Notes: generated by a model from the sequence alone, not told the origin. Shown: positions 22,956-33,579, counted from the stretch's first letter. The stretch is DNA of 64,000 bases from Chara braunii (GCA_003427395.1 BFEA01000054.1:2833344-2897343), one strand, 5' to 3'. A program made the numbers and translations.

Positions 22956-23299
22956 CGTAAGGTTCTGTTTTCTTTTTAAGAAAAAGAAAACGAGACGTTC
23001 AATAAATGGAAGTTTGAAGTCCCGAATTCTCCCAATATGAAAATCCATTTGATTTTTCAATTTCAAATCCTCTAAGGACTCTAAAGCTCGTTGAATCGAG
23101 AGTCCGATATAAAAAAAAGCACAATAAAAAATTGGCGAAAGACTGAAAGTCAAATTTGGAAAGTGAAATTTGCCATTAAAAATTTTGATTTTTGATTTGT
23201 AAATTGTAATCTGATATGTCGGAAATTGAACTACGTCAGGATTTTGCACGGTGGTACATTAGCGAATTTCTGGATAATTTATAAATCAAATAACCTGTG
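22956..23299. repeat. Direct repeat, copy 1
   Basis: About 340 bp shared with 23903-24207: both start gtaaggttctgt, run through gacgttcaataaatggaag, gaaagtgaaatttgccatt, gtcggaaattgaactacg and end aaatcaaataacctgt. Copy 1 has an extra 40 bp near 23080. A partial third copy starts at 22510. AT-rich, no ORF; could be an LTR pair of a very small element with about 600 bp between, or plain duplication. Confidence 0.75.
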
Positions 23300-23599
23300 T
23301 ATAAGACCTATGAATATTTAATATTTATTCATTCAATGGTTTAGTTAAATAAGTAAACATCTAGGCTACTTTCGCTGTGTGCGCAGCTATGAACTTTTGC
23401 GCAGGCACGCCAGGAAGGACCTCTTATCGGGGTCCCTGTCTGTCCTAGCGGAAAAGGGAAAAAACAAAACAAAAGAAAATCTTAAATAAAAAAGGGATAA
23501 TTTGCAATATTCCCCCATAAGGTGAGATATATCGTCAAATAGAACTGCCCGGTAAACCGTAGGCAGAGAGGGAGAAGAGGACAACAAACTAGGGGCTGT

Positions 23600-23900
23600 G
23601 ACAAACTGTTTCGTCGGAGTTTCACCGACTCATCATGCTAAAATGCCCCTAAAAGACGTGGATAGAGTGGAATGACCCTCTGACAAAAAAAACAATATTT
23701 TGTGAAATACCCCTGGCGTCGGTTGGACCCCCATCTTTGTAATATACCCCTACCGGGCTACCGGGTACTGTCCAACTTTGAAAAATGCCCCCAGTACTTG
23801 CCAACTTCTCCTAGGAGCTATTGCAAAAGGCCAAGTCCCAAACGAAGAGGTCCAGATTTCAAAATTGCACACCTTCCGGACAGGGGCAAAACACAAAGAT
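23600..23900. repeat. Degenerate CCCCT-word repeats
   Basis: atgcccctaaaag, atacccctggcg, atacccctaccggg and atgcccccag recur at 40-90 bp, resembling the ngcccctaccgg words at 12940-13060. Confidence 0.45.
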
Positions 23901-23902
23901 TT

Positions 23903-24207
23903 GTAAGGTTCTGTTGTCCTTTTAAGAAAAAGAAAAAGAGACGTTCAATAAATGGAAGTTTGAAGTCCCAAATTCTCCCAATATGAAAAGCCATTTGATT
24001 TTTCGTTGAAACGAAAATTCGAGATCAAAAAATTCACAATCAAATATTGGTGAAAGACTGAAAGTGAAATTTGGAAAGTGAAATTTGCCATTAAAAATTT
24101 TGATTTTTTATTTGTTGTCTGATATGTCGGAAATTGAACTACGTCAGGATTTTGCATGGTGGCACGTTAGCGAATTTCTGGATAATTTATAAATCAAATA
24201 ACCTGTT
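23903..24207. repeat. Direct repeat, copy 2
   Basis: See copy 1 at 22956. Lacks the middle 40 bp; otherwise about 90% alike by eye. Confidence 0.75.
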
Positions 24208-24473
24208 ATTTTGCAAATTATCTATGAAAAAAAAGTCCAGAAAAAAAAAACTTGTCCTCTGGAACTGCAATTCAAACCTGTGGCTGAAGCTTACCTCTGA
24301 TTCAGAATTTTTCACTGCACCCAAGAGAGGAAAAAGAAAATAGGGCCATCAAACTAAGGCACCCCCCTTTATACCCCCTTAAACTCCATTAGACCTCTTT
24401 AGCCCGCTCCCATTTATAAGTTATAACCCCCTTCCCCCACCCTAACGGACAACACTGACAAATAGAAGAAGAG

Positions 24474-24953
24474 TGTGGCATTCTCTACATGGGCCCTTCA
24501 AGGGAACTGGTCCGTAGGCCTAGGGGGTTAGCAGGGTTAGAACGACCGGTAGGCTGAGTAGTACCACCTGGTGCGATCTGCGCCAGGCCTTCGGTCAGAG
24601 GCCCAGTTAGGCCTGCAGTAGGGGACACAGGCCCTGGGCGCTGTTTCAGGCCCTGGGCGCCATTTCCAGAGGGCACAGGCCCTGGGCGACATCTGCAGGC
24701 CACGGTACCGTTTGGGCGCCAGTTTTGGTGCCAGATGGCAACGGTACAGTTGGGCGCTGCGTTTAGGCGCCCAGGCCACGCCTGAGGCCGGACCAGCACT
24801 ACATATAGCTGGTTGGCCTCCGTTTGGGCAGGCATTCGACGGGTACCGTAGCGGGACTCTTCATAGCAGTAGCTGTAGTCGCAGTAGCGGTAGGGAGGTA
24901 GGGCTTCAGCGTTAGCACAGCGGAGCTGCAGTACACTGCAGCACACAGAGAGA

Positions 24954-25026
<73 letters not shown>

Positions 25027-25343
25027 NNNNNNNNNNNNNNNNNNNNNNNNNNNNNNNNNNNNNNNNNNNNNNNNNNNNNNNNNNNNNNNNNNNNNNNNNN
25101 NNNNNNNNNNNNNNNNNNNNNNNNNNNNNNNNNNNNNNNNNNNNNNNNNNNNNNNNNNNNNNNNNNNNNNNNNNNNNNNNNNNNNNGAGTGTTCATTCAA
25201 GGTTTGATTATGGAAGATACTTACCTGAGTTGGATGTGAACTGCAGAGGTGGCGCTGAAGAGTTGTGACCACATTGATGACTTGGAGACAGTCTGCAGGA
25301 GAGAGAGAGAGAGAGAGATTTGTGATATTGGGATTTGGCGATA

Positions 25344-25390
<47 letters not shown>

Positions 25391-25746
25391 TATTGGGATT
25401 TGGCGATAGTTGGATTCAGGCTTAAAATTGGCACAGAGACATTGTGGGCAATGTCGGGGACTATTTTTGGATCAGTATCGACGACGTTTTGAGTTGGCGA
25501 CATTCTGCATATCTCACCCCCCCACCTTCGTCTCTCCTCCCTGTATGATCATGTGCCTGGCGCTTCATCTCTGTGTTATGTGCCAGGCCTCTCACACTGT
25601 GTGATGACGATGATGCTGATGGTTAGTCTGCGGCACAACATTGATTGAGTCTGATTGTTGGTATTTCAGTCTTCCGCTGTGCTATCATTGCTCCATTTTT
25701 TAGAGGTCGGTTCTTGGTTCCGGTCTGTGCCATTTGGCATGCGACA
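24474..25746 (+). mobile_element. LTR of the 16 kb family (copy at 24.5 kb)
   Basis: Starts TGTGGCAT, ends GGCATGCGACA, and is followed after three bases by a primer-binding site. Content parallels 16021-17377 (GGGCGC/CAGGCC-rich 5' part, TATA-like word, GCAGTAGC words, GA microsatellite with a 120 bp N gap, cagtcttccgctgtgct, gaggtcggttcttgg). The internal region after it shows no gag or pol. Confidence 0.65.
24957..25196. repeat. (GA)n microsatellite with N gap
   Basis: GA run 24957-25026, then N to 25186. A second GA run is at 25349-25382. Confidence 0.9.
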
Positions 25747-25749
25747 GTT

Positions 25750-25761
25750 TGGTATTGGAGC
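25750..25761 (+). promoter_or_regulatory. Primer-binding site, iMet type
   Basis: TGGTATTGGAGC three bases after the LTR end; two differences from TGGTATCAGAGC. Confirms the LTR orientation. Confidence 0.6.
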
Positions 25762-25800
25762 AGACCTCTCATATGAGGATCTGCCGAATCAAAGTTGATA

Positions 25801-25824
25801 AAATGATTGATTGATTGATTGATG

Positions 25825-25857
<33 letters not shown>

Positions 25858-25874
25858 GTTGGTTGCTTGCTTGA
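25801..25874. repeat. (ATTG)n then (GGTT)n microsatellite
   Basis: attgattg run merging into ggttggttgcttgc. Confidence 0.9.
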
Positions 25875-25974
25875 ATAATTGATTAAATTAGTCATAGTTA
25901 CTGTCAATCCCTCCCCCACCTCCCAGCCCCCCTTTCCCCCCTCAAAGTTGCGATCTTGATTAAGCGCCAATCCA

Positions 25975-26360
25975 ATGTTAGCGCTATTCCCGGATTTTGT
26001 GCTAATCCCTAATTACCACCAATCCCTGATTAGCACTAATCAGCGCTAATCCGAATTCTCGCCCTGATTAGCACTAGTCAGCGCTAATAACTAGTTAGCG
26101 CTAAAATCCCGGAATTCTCGCTAATCCATTATTAGTGATAATTTATGGTTAACGACTAATTAGGCAGGTACCCTGATCAGATTATCTGTAACACCTGCTA
26201 ATCAGATTAACAGCACTAATTAGTTCTAATCAGGAGGAATGGCCACTGTTAGAGAACCTCCGCAGTTAATTAGTTGCTAATTAGGTTAGCACTAACCTAA
26301 TTAACCCTAACCTTGGGATTAACCATCGATTGATTAGGGTTAACGCATGCTAATTACCCC
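25975..26360. repeat. TTAG/CTAAT-word-rich cryptic repeat
   Basis: About 385 bp in which gctaat, attagc, gcgctaat, tgattagc and actaatcag recur at irregular distance on both strands, giving many small palindromes. Not a regular tandem repeat. No ORF. Confidence 0.6.
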
Positions 26361-26549
26361 GGAATATGGAGCTTGCCGAATGGCAGTGAACTGCAACATC
26401 CATGAAATTTTGTTTTGTCAGCAATTACAGCGATTGTTTTTAGATGCCCTTTCATTTTGCCTACGGAAAAAGTTTTTCTTTAAGCGTAAGAAGACAGGAA
26501 GTCTTAAATCTTGCTATTTTTGTCGTAATTTCGTATTTTATCGCAAAAT

Positions 26550-26833
26550 TCTAGGCTACCAGCCGGGCCGCCCGAGTCCCGGGTGGCCAGCCCGTGCAAG
26601 GACCAGGGAAGCTCCCAGCGAAAAAAAAAAAAGAAGAAAAAAAAACAAATTAAAAAAAAAACGAAAGAGAACTATGTTATGCAGAAAAATGAACTGAACA
26701 ACTTTTGCCTCAGGGTCACATCGAAATTCTTCACCAAATTTAGAATAAAAAATAAATTCTAAACATAATTTTTAATAATTTTTTTTTTGGCCAGGCCGGG
26801 CAAGTGACCCCGGGCCACTCTGGTAGCATAGGC
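26550..26833. repeat. Inverted repeat around AT-rich DNA
   Basis: ggctaccagccgggccgcc-type arm (26552-26600) against the reverse complement of ggccaggccgggcaag...ccactctggtagc (26789-26827). Flanking words gtatttta(t)cgcaaaattc are also shared. Weak and partial. Confidence 0.35.
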
Positions 26834-27785
26834 AAAATTCGAATTTTCCGCAATTACGGACTTACTTATTTCGTATTTTATCACAAATTCGATTTTCCGA
26901 CGAGTAAAATGGCAATTCGTTTCGCCTTCACACTAGCGACGTAGTGGCAGACTGTGGCAGTTTGCAAATTTCGACAATAATTGTTCTTTTTTTCAAAAAG
27001 TAGAACATTCGAAGTTTTCAAAATCCCCCCTACCTTGCCACTTTATTTCGATATCTCGCATTTTTGCAAAAATACACCATTTCGGAATTATTTATAGTCT
27101 TTCTCGTTTGAAATCTGAATTTTCAATTTTTCACCAAATTCTTTCTTTTCAACATGGTCTACTACAAATGTGACCCATCAGATGGGTATCTAAAATGGAC
27201 TGGGATGGGCTATGGGTAGTTTTTCTGTCTGCCCTGTTGCACCCCCCGCCACCTAGTTTCTTCCTCGCATCGGTATCTATATTTCTGATTTTTCTCCCCC
27301 CCTTCTGAAGTAACGTTCTGCGTGCATGTCGTTTCTTGCGTACGTGATGCATCCCTGAAAAATGCCTTTCTCGTCTGTCCCATGAGTACCTAGATCCCGT
27401 ATTTTACAGATATCTCTCCACTGTCTCCAGTCGATTCTGTAAGTGCCCTGACACGCGGACCGTCATCCTCAAGCCATGCGCTGCACGGATGATTCTGGTA
27501 CGGCGACCAGATGAAACCGGTAGGGTCACGCCGCACGGATGCCCAGCATCCGTTTTGACAGGAGTTATCTCACGATGTTTTTTACACTATGAAGTCGCAT
27601 TCGGGAATTTACCTCAGTTTACCACTGGCCCGATTTTTTCTTCTTTCTTCTCTTCCTCCCCTCTCCGTTCCCCCCTCCCCTTCTCCTTCCCTTTCTTCTT
27701 TCACTTTTCGTCATCGTAAGATTTGGTGTGGCTTTGTATGATTGTGTCATCGAATGTCATAATGATTGTCGATCAAGTTTAACTA

Positions 27786-27911
27786 CATGCGCTGCCATCC
27801 TTCATATCCATGTCGCCTACGTGGAATCCAAGGTGACGTCACTCAAGCCATGCGCTGCCATCCTTCATATCCATGTCGCCTACGTGGAATCCAAGGTGAC
27901 GTCACATCTCC
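27786..27911 (+). repeat. 63 bp tandem duplication with GTGACGTCAC palindromes
   Basis: Two near-identical 63 bp units (first catgcgctgccatcc at 27786, second at 27849). Each ends aaggtgacgtcac, so two perfect 10 bp GTGACGTCAC palindromes (bZIP/CRE type core) occur 63 bp apart, plus ctacgtgg words. An ORF at 27728-28015 runs through it because 63 is divisible by three; I do not take it as a gene. Confidence 0.75.
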
Positions 27912-28331
27912 CTGCCTGTGCTGACCAGCCTGACCAAGCCCGGTCTCTTCTTTTCTCCAAGCCTTGTCTCCAAGCTTCACCCCTTTCCCGCCCAGCCATG
28001 CTGACCTACGTCTGATTCTCCTAGGCCTCCTCAACTCTCCACCGTCGAACCCGCTTCCTGCACTCTCTGCGTCTTGCCTCTCCCTGCAATGGAGTCTCTT
28101 CCTGTTTTTTGCCTGTCTTCTTCCCCACGAACTTTGTTGTGCTATCTGTCCCTTTCACCGATGTTTTCCCGCCTTTCTCTGTGCTCTGTGTTTTCCGCCC
28201 ACCCAACGTAACTTAGGGAAAAAATCGGGATTCGAATATGTGAGGCAGGCCATCGACCGGTCCGTGATAGAGAAGCAGTAAAACTCCTATTTAAGATTGC
28301 GAGTACGGTTGAGACCGACGCGCTTCCTCAT

Positions 28332-28384
28332 TTGCTCCTGATGATGACCTCAGTCCGGCGATGAGGTCGAAACCGGTCGAGCAA
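28332..28384 (+). ncRNA. Hammerhead-ribozyme-like motif (type I, short stem III)
   Basis: Order of elements fits a hammerhead: stem I 5' strand TTGCTC (28332-28337), CTGATGA core (28338-28344), one extra T, stem II GACCTCA / TGAGGTC (28346-28352 / 28362-28368) with a nine-base loop, GAAA (28369-28372), palindromic ACCGGT as minimal stem III, C at the predicted cleavage position (28378), and stem I 3' strand GAGCAA (28379-28384), fully complementary to TTGCTC. Short palindromic stem III is known from hammerheads in retrozymes and Penelope-like elements, which act as dimers. The extra T after the core is unusual and could weaken cleavage. A tatttaag word lies 45 bp upstream. Confidence 0.55.
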
Positions 28385-28399
28385 CGCCGGTGCTTTCAT

Positions 28400-28469
28400 G
28401 ATCTTACTTGTTTCATTTTTTCGATGAAAGCCATTTGAAGCGCTCTATTCCGTGTTTTCCTCTTCTTTT

Positions 28470-28518
<49 letters not shown>

Positions 28519-29195
28519 ATCTATCTATCTAAGTTGGCTCTGATATCTAATGAGCAGGCACGGTGCATGGAGAACTTGTCAGGCTGATCCTGTGGGTTAC
28601 CGAATGTCTATTATAGGGGATTTTTCCCTGGCGTTGTGCTGCGCCACAAGGCTCCTCATATCGACTGGGTATCTAACAACCCACTGACAATGCGTAACTG
28701 ACATGCAATCGACAGACATTAAAAAAAGAAAAAGGAAAAAAAAAAAGACGATTTTTTTTTTTTTTTTTTTTTAGTTTTTCTGTTGATTAGTGTCAAGCAT
28801 TCGGGATCAGAAATGGCAGATTTGTCTGTTTCGCCTGCCTGTTTCCCCTCCCCTTCCTCTTCTTGATTTCTCTCGGCTCGGTAAGTGCCACGTCAGCAGC
28901 CTGAATGCTCCAGCGCAGTGCACGAATCGCCGCTCAACAGCAGGCTGCCGTTCCCGCACGCATCGAACCCCAAACACCTATGAATCCCCCCCGGAGGCGG
29001 CCAGTCGGGGGGGAGTTTTGGACATAGGCGAGCAGGAGTCGTCCGCGCAACCATGGCCCTTGCCACACTAACTGAAAATATACAGGCCGAACATTCGGGG
29101 GCCCCAGGCTGACCCCTGAACGTTCGGGCGTTCGGGGTCCCGTTCGGGGACCGCGCCAAAAAGTATTTCGGGGTCTAAAAATGAATTTTTTTGTA
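28400..29195. other. Unassigned DNA with simple repeats
   Basis: CT microsatellite at 28475-28517 followed by tatc repeats, poly-T near 28751-28772, and an ngttcgggg-rich stretch at 29085-29150. No gene seen. Confidence 0.5.
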
Positions 29196-29514
29196 AGTTT
29201 TTTTTTTTTTTTTTTTTTTTTAATGAAATTTCCCGAACCGGTTCTAGGGGTGCTGGTACGAGCAGGCACCACCAGAATAGCCGGTGAGGCTCCATCTATT
29301 GGTGGGGAGCAGCACCTGCTGGAAATCGGGTCTAGCATCCCTGTGAAGTACAATGCAAACAATGAATGTGACCATTTAATGTTAGTGTACACGAGGGAGA
29401 CTGGGCAGTGACCAGCCCAGCCTTCTGTTCTTACGAGTTTATCGATTTTACTGTTGTTGTTGTAGCTTTGACTGACGATTACTATCTATGTGTTTGTTGT
29501 CTCATGTTGTTGTG

Positions 29515-29835
29515 TCACGTCCGTTAAAACCATAATCCCTAGTGGTCATCCTTGCATGACGTCCCATGGTGAGTGATGGTACAAACATGCCTTGTGATAG
29601 GTAGACTGAGCAAACCTGCTATTGTAATTTTCTACAAGCATCGTGTGGTTGTGTCCTATGTGTTGAACCCATAAACCCTAGTAGTCGTCCTAGCCTGACA
29701 TCCTATGGTGAGTGATAGTACAGATATGCATTGTGCATAAACCCTAGTAGTCGTCCTAGCTTGACATCCTATGGTGAGAGATGGTACTGACATGCCTTGT
29801 GAGAGGTAGACTGGGCAGACATGCTGATATGCTGT
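29515..29835 (-). repeat. Tandem units in the LINE 3' UTR
   Basis: Three imperfect units containing cataa(a/t)ccctagt-gtc-tcct-gc-tgac-tcc-atggtgag followed by ggtac-acatgcctt; starts near 29530, 29670 and 29738. Confidence 0.65.
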
Positions 29836-30279
29836 TGTACACAGATCTCTTGGCTGCTGCCAGGAGAATTACAAACCAATTGAGTTGACTCTTCTGCTTT
29901 CCCGGTCCTTTGTCCAAATTCTGGTTCGAGTTGTTTCCCTTGTCCGGCATAGGGGAAGAGAAGGGCAATCGGGGGGGATAAAGGGGGGTGGGTGAATGAG
30001 TGGGCGAGCGAGGTGGGAGCCGGGGGTGGGGGGGCTGTGGTCGAGTTGACCTATTCAGGGTCGAGGGGGCAGTAGTGGAACTGAGAGATGGAGTGGGGGG
30101 GGGAGGGAGGAGGGGATGACCAGGGCAGAGTTGGTAGAGCCCGTGTCCAGGAGGAGAACGAAGTTCGTTGGCATATAGGAGAATTGGAAGTGTTGTCTCG
30201 GTAGTCTTTCCCATTGTGTTTCTGTTGAGAGCCAGGGTCGCCAGTGAAGGTTGGTATTGTCATCCAGGAAGCACAACCT

Positions 30280-31084
30280 TCAGTTTTTATCTGCCCAGGT
30301 CTCTGAGAATGTTTGGACAAGCTCCCTTTTCTTCGCCGGGTCCGGTTCGCTTCGTAGTGCGGAGTGCAGTTCTTTCCATGCCCCTTCAGTCTTTGCTATG
30401 ATCGTATCAATTACTGAAGCTCTAGCCTGCATGAATCCGAATGTGTGTTGCTGTCTTTCGTGAGCACATCGCATTCTCCACGTGGCCATGAGTACTGTTA
30501 GTCTAGTGTATGTGAAGAGGTTGATCATGAAGGGGGACCACTGTATCGCCCCCGGCAGGGGCTCCCCCAGCAGAAGGGTGCCCACAATCCATGGGAGGTG
30601 TGTTTCTGTGAGGTGGTGCCAGGCAGCATCCCACCAACTCCAAAGCTGAGCCACTATGGGACAATCCAATAGGCTATGTTCCAGGGTAGCTCTTTTCTTT
30701 GGGAAAGCCTGTGTGCAGTAGGAGCATAGGGGAGACAGTTGGCCTTTGTCTTCGAGGTTTGTTCTCGCAGTTAGCCAGTCCGGTGTGGGCAAGCACCTGT
30801 GTATGATTTGCCATTGCAGGGCTCTATGGTTGGTCGGGTTGATGTATGAGTAGGTCGACCATCGGAAATTTTGGAAACCTGGTTTTTGTAAGGGGGAGTC
30901 CCTCTCCCACCGTTTGATGATGCTGTCCATGACAGGTATTTGCTTACGTGCCGCTCTATACCCATTTTTGACTGTGTATTGCCATGGGGCCATTGTGCAT
31001 GAGTCCCCCCATGTCCATCCCCACTCCGCGGGGTCGAATGGTAGGAGATGGAGAGAGATGGTAGGTTCATATAGGAAGAAGCCT
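30280..31084 (-). pseudogene. LINE ORF2 C-terminus (zf-RVT), 3' of the Ty3 insertion
   Basis: Open frame from the insertion point to 30280. Motifs in order: L-P-F-D-P-A-E-W, W-Q-Y-x-V-K-x-G-Y, H-R-A-L-Q-W-Q-I, C-L-P-T-P-D-W-L, C-S-Y-C with A-T-L-E-H-S-L-L-D-C (zf-RVT), W-W-D-A-A-W, and a Trp/Arg-rich tail. All are collinear with the + copy at 3.2-4.1 kb. The few residues upstream of 31084 in this frame are LTR sequence. Joining it to the frame that ends at 53389 restores ...G-D-K-E-E-G-F-F-L-Y-E... without gain or loss. Confidence 0.88.
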
Positions 31085-33425
31085 TGTGACGAACCACTTT
31101 CTGTAACGCGCGAGTTTCTGCGTGGTTGCAACGAGGGGTCCTAAGCTGGGAAGATTGGGCCAATTACGGGAAATCGGGATCGGGGGAAAATTGCATCAGT
31201 ACCCTTGCTTCTTCGTCTTTTTCGTCGCTTCTTTGGGGCTGGGTGTGTCCTGGGACGGCCGGTGGATTGATTGGTCGGATGGTTGTTTGGCGCGACGCCA
31301 CGCGTGCGCGCGATTAATATTGACATCGTTTCTTTTGGTTCAGTTTTCGATCTTTTGGGCGCGGACATCGCGCGGGGAATTGATGCGCTCTTTTTAAATT
31401 TCTTTTGAAACCTTTTTGAATTTTTGTCGAGCCCCGATGGCTCTCGGAATTTCGGACTTTCCTTCTGGAATTTGTGCCTTTTGCTTTTTCGCATTAGATA
31501 GGAATTTAGGAATTCAGTAATTAGGATTTTTCCAGCCGCGCGACGCTTTTTGGTTCACGCGCTTCTTCATGCGGCTGCAACGGTACTCTGATTAGTGGGC
31601 GCCCTTAATCGTATGTGTAACTATAATTTTGGGTGGGCGCCATTGTAACTGTATCTTTCTTCTTGCACTTCGTCTCTTCCGCCCTTCCTCTCTTTCTTTT
31701 GCTGAAATTTTGTGAGCCGCGGCTTGCATGCTCGGATCGATGCGTGGAGAAGGGTTACGTCCCCCACGCCGCGGCCGGTCATGCAGAACGCAGGCGTTCC
31801 CTCTCTATTCCTCTCTCTAAGTCTTGGTAATTCCGTGTTCTTCGCGCATGCATGCACGCTATAAATTTCGGCTGCGCGATTAGTTTGCTCTCTTAACCCG
31901 TTGTTGGAAGCTCGGGTTTGCGAGATCAGGTAGGGTCAGCACACGAGCGAAGTAAGAGGTGAGTAGAGTAGGAGTTGGGCGACCCGGCGGGCTGGTGCCG
32001 AACGCGCGGGGTTGACGTGGGCCATGACGGACTGTGGGCACGGGCGAATCCGACGGGTGTGGGAGGACTAAGCGGGGTGACAACTTCGTGGGTGGGTGCG
32101 TGACGACGGACTGTCCGCATCGGAGAGAGAGAGAGAGAGAGGAGGAGAGAGTTGAGATCAATGGACGCGGATTTGCTGTTTCTTTGTCTCTTCCCCCTCT
32201 TCATCTGTGTACATACATTTTGATAAAGGCTCCGGGCGATTTGCCCGTTCTTATTTTCGTTTCGGCTTTCTGAGATTTGGGCTTGGGTTTTTGCTCACAT
32301 TTGTCTTTGCTACGTCCGTCCCGATTGCATTATACATATGATTATCGAATGTATGGTTGTATGAATGTGTAGATGTGTGGACGTTATGCCTGTCTGTATA
32401 TCTTTTTGTTGAGGATCCCTGTCCTTGCCTTTTATTTGTGTCGAATCTTTGCCCACACCTGATGCAGTTGTAGATGGGATAGGAATATGGCCCCGATAGC
32501 GATTTTGTCCTCGTTTTTGCTTATCTCACGATGAGGGGTGTGATATGGTTGTATCTTGCATAATCCGAAGTAATTAAACCGCGAACGCCGCGCGAGAACA
32601 CGTGTAAACGTGATCCGAGTCGCACCATTACACGCATTCCTGTGCGACGACTCGCTCCCCCAGAAAGGAGTCACGGCGGAACCATCATCCCGTACGAGCA
32701 CACTGAGGCGCCACTGAGTCGGCCTGTCCTACACATGCTCATGCGCGGTGACGATAACTGACCGCGTCATCCCACCAACGATGATACCATGACGCGATCT
32801 TGGGGCTCAGACTCGTCCTATGACCTGGATTATTTCACCCCTATAATAAACGAGCTCATAAGGACCCGATACCCTTGTCACACGGAGAATCAGCTATGTC
32901 CGCGGGAATTCCACTGTGCCACCACTAGCGACCCTCGGTGCTCCGATTTCCCTTCCCCCGACCACACATACTACTTCACCCACCCAGGATTCGTTGAGAT
33001 CACCACCAGTTTCCTTGCTTTCCGCCTCCTTCTCTCGTATCATCAACTCAGTGTCGTTCCGTGGCCGGCCATAGCCCCCTATTGGCCCAATACGTTTTGC
33101 GTGAACTGCCGACGCAACGACGCGCAAAACACTCCGGAATTTCGGAGGCCCAACCCAGGTACGCGGCGGCCTGCGCCACGTGGTGGGCCCCGACGGCCTA
33201 ACTTTTCAGTACCACCTCCACCACAGAGGAATTTTCCCGTAACCGTCGTCCACAGTGCCCCGGCCCCATCGGGCCTTGAGTCCCTTGCGCACGCGCCCCT
33301 CTTTCGCCCAATTACATTCATATCCTCAAGACTCCCCCACTTTCCCAAAAATCCTTGGCACACCCCTTTTCGCACTTCCAGGCCCATATCCCACTCCGAT
33401 CAGGAAGTCGCGCCAGGCGTGAGGT
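31085..33425 (+). mobile_element. 5' LTR of the Ty3/Gypsy element (~2.34 kb)
   Basis: Long LTR. Collinear with the split 3' LTR (41846-42861 plus 52225-53388); the 3' copy lacks about 170 bp near 52710. Contains a TATA box, a GA microsatellite (32122-32141), and an ORF (32789-33460). LTR edges are discussed under findings because the two 3' edges do not match. Confidence 0.85.
31859..31866 (+). promoter_or_regulatory. LTR TATA box
   Basis: gctataaatttcgg, conserved in the LTRs at 19515 and (as aataaatctcgg) 42620. Transcription would start roughly 30 bases on, making about 0.77 kb U3 and 1.5 kb R-U5. Confidence 0.6.
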
Positions 33426-33460
33426 TGGTATCGGAGCCCGACACGTGGTCAGGGTCTTAG
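32789..33460 (+). CDS. ORF in the LTR R-U5 region, 223 residues
   Basis: Starts ATG at 32789 (M-T-R-S-W) and ends just past the primer-binding site. Features: a Tyr/Phe/Asp-rich N-terminus, two early Cys, then P-W-P-A-I-A-P-Y-W-P-N-T-F-C-V-N-C-R-R, then a Pro/Arg-rich basic tail. Protein pattern is shared with the LTR ORF at 8630-9214; the 3' LTR copy (52743 on) and the 19.5 kb LTR carry decayed versions. No known family. It lies between the putative cap site and gag, so it may be an upstream ORF, a gag-related leader protein, or an accessory protein; I cannot tell which. Confidence 0.5.
   Translation: MTRSWGSDSSYDLDYFTPIINELIRTRYPCHTENQLCPREFHCATTSDPRCSDFPSPDHTYYFTHPGFVEITTSFLAFRLLLSYHQLSVVPWPAIAPYWPNTFCVNCRRNDAQNTPEFRRPNPGTRRPAPRGGPRRPNFSVPPPPQRNFPVTVVHSAPAPSGLESLAHAPLFRPITFISSRLPHFPKNPWHTPFRTSRPISHSDQEVAPGVRLVSEPDTWSGS
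33426..33438 (+). promoter_or_regulatory. Primer-binding site, tRNA-iMet type
   Basis: TGGTATCGGAGCC, one mismatch to the plant iMet-complementary site. Confidence 0.8.
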
Positions 33461-33579
33461 GATTGATACCACGTTAATTAAGCGACCTGGCTAACCGTGG
33501 ACGACCTCGCCCTCATAACGCATATAGACGAGACCCTATTGTCACTAGAAGCAGATCGGCTAAGCGACGAGCAGCCAAT

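Larger units (their letters stand above)
29198..31084 (-). mobile_element. Interrupted long LINE, 3' section
   Basis: 3' end of the - strand LINE whose 5' section is at 53389-61651. Poly-T at 29198-29221 and the conserved tail up to 29342 mark its 3' end; ORF2 C-terminus is at 30280-31084. Between them lies about 0.9 kb of 3' UTR with G-rich runs. The Ty3 element inserted at 31084/31085 splits ORF2. Confidence 0.9.

Noticed and set aside
24799-25503. Reading frame rich in Leu-Ser on the minus strand
   Set aside because: GA microsatellite and N gap.
27728-28015. ORF with a 21-residue internal repeat
   Set aside because: The repeat arises because the DNA duplication is 63 bp; no other sign of coding.
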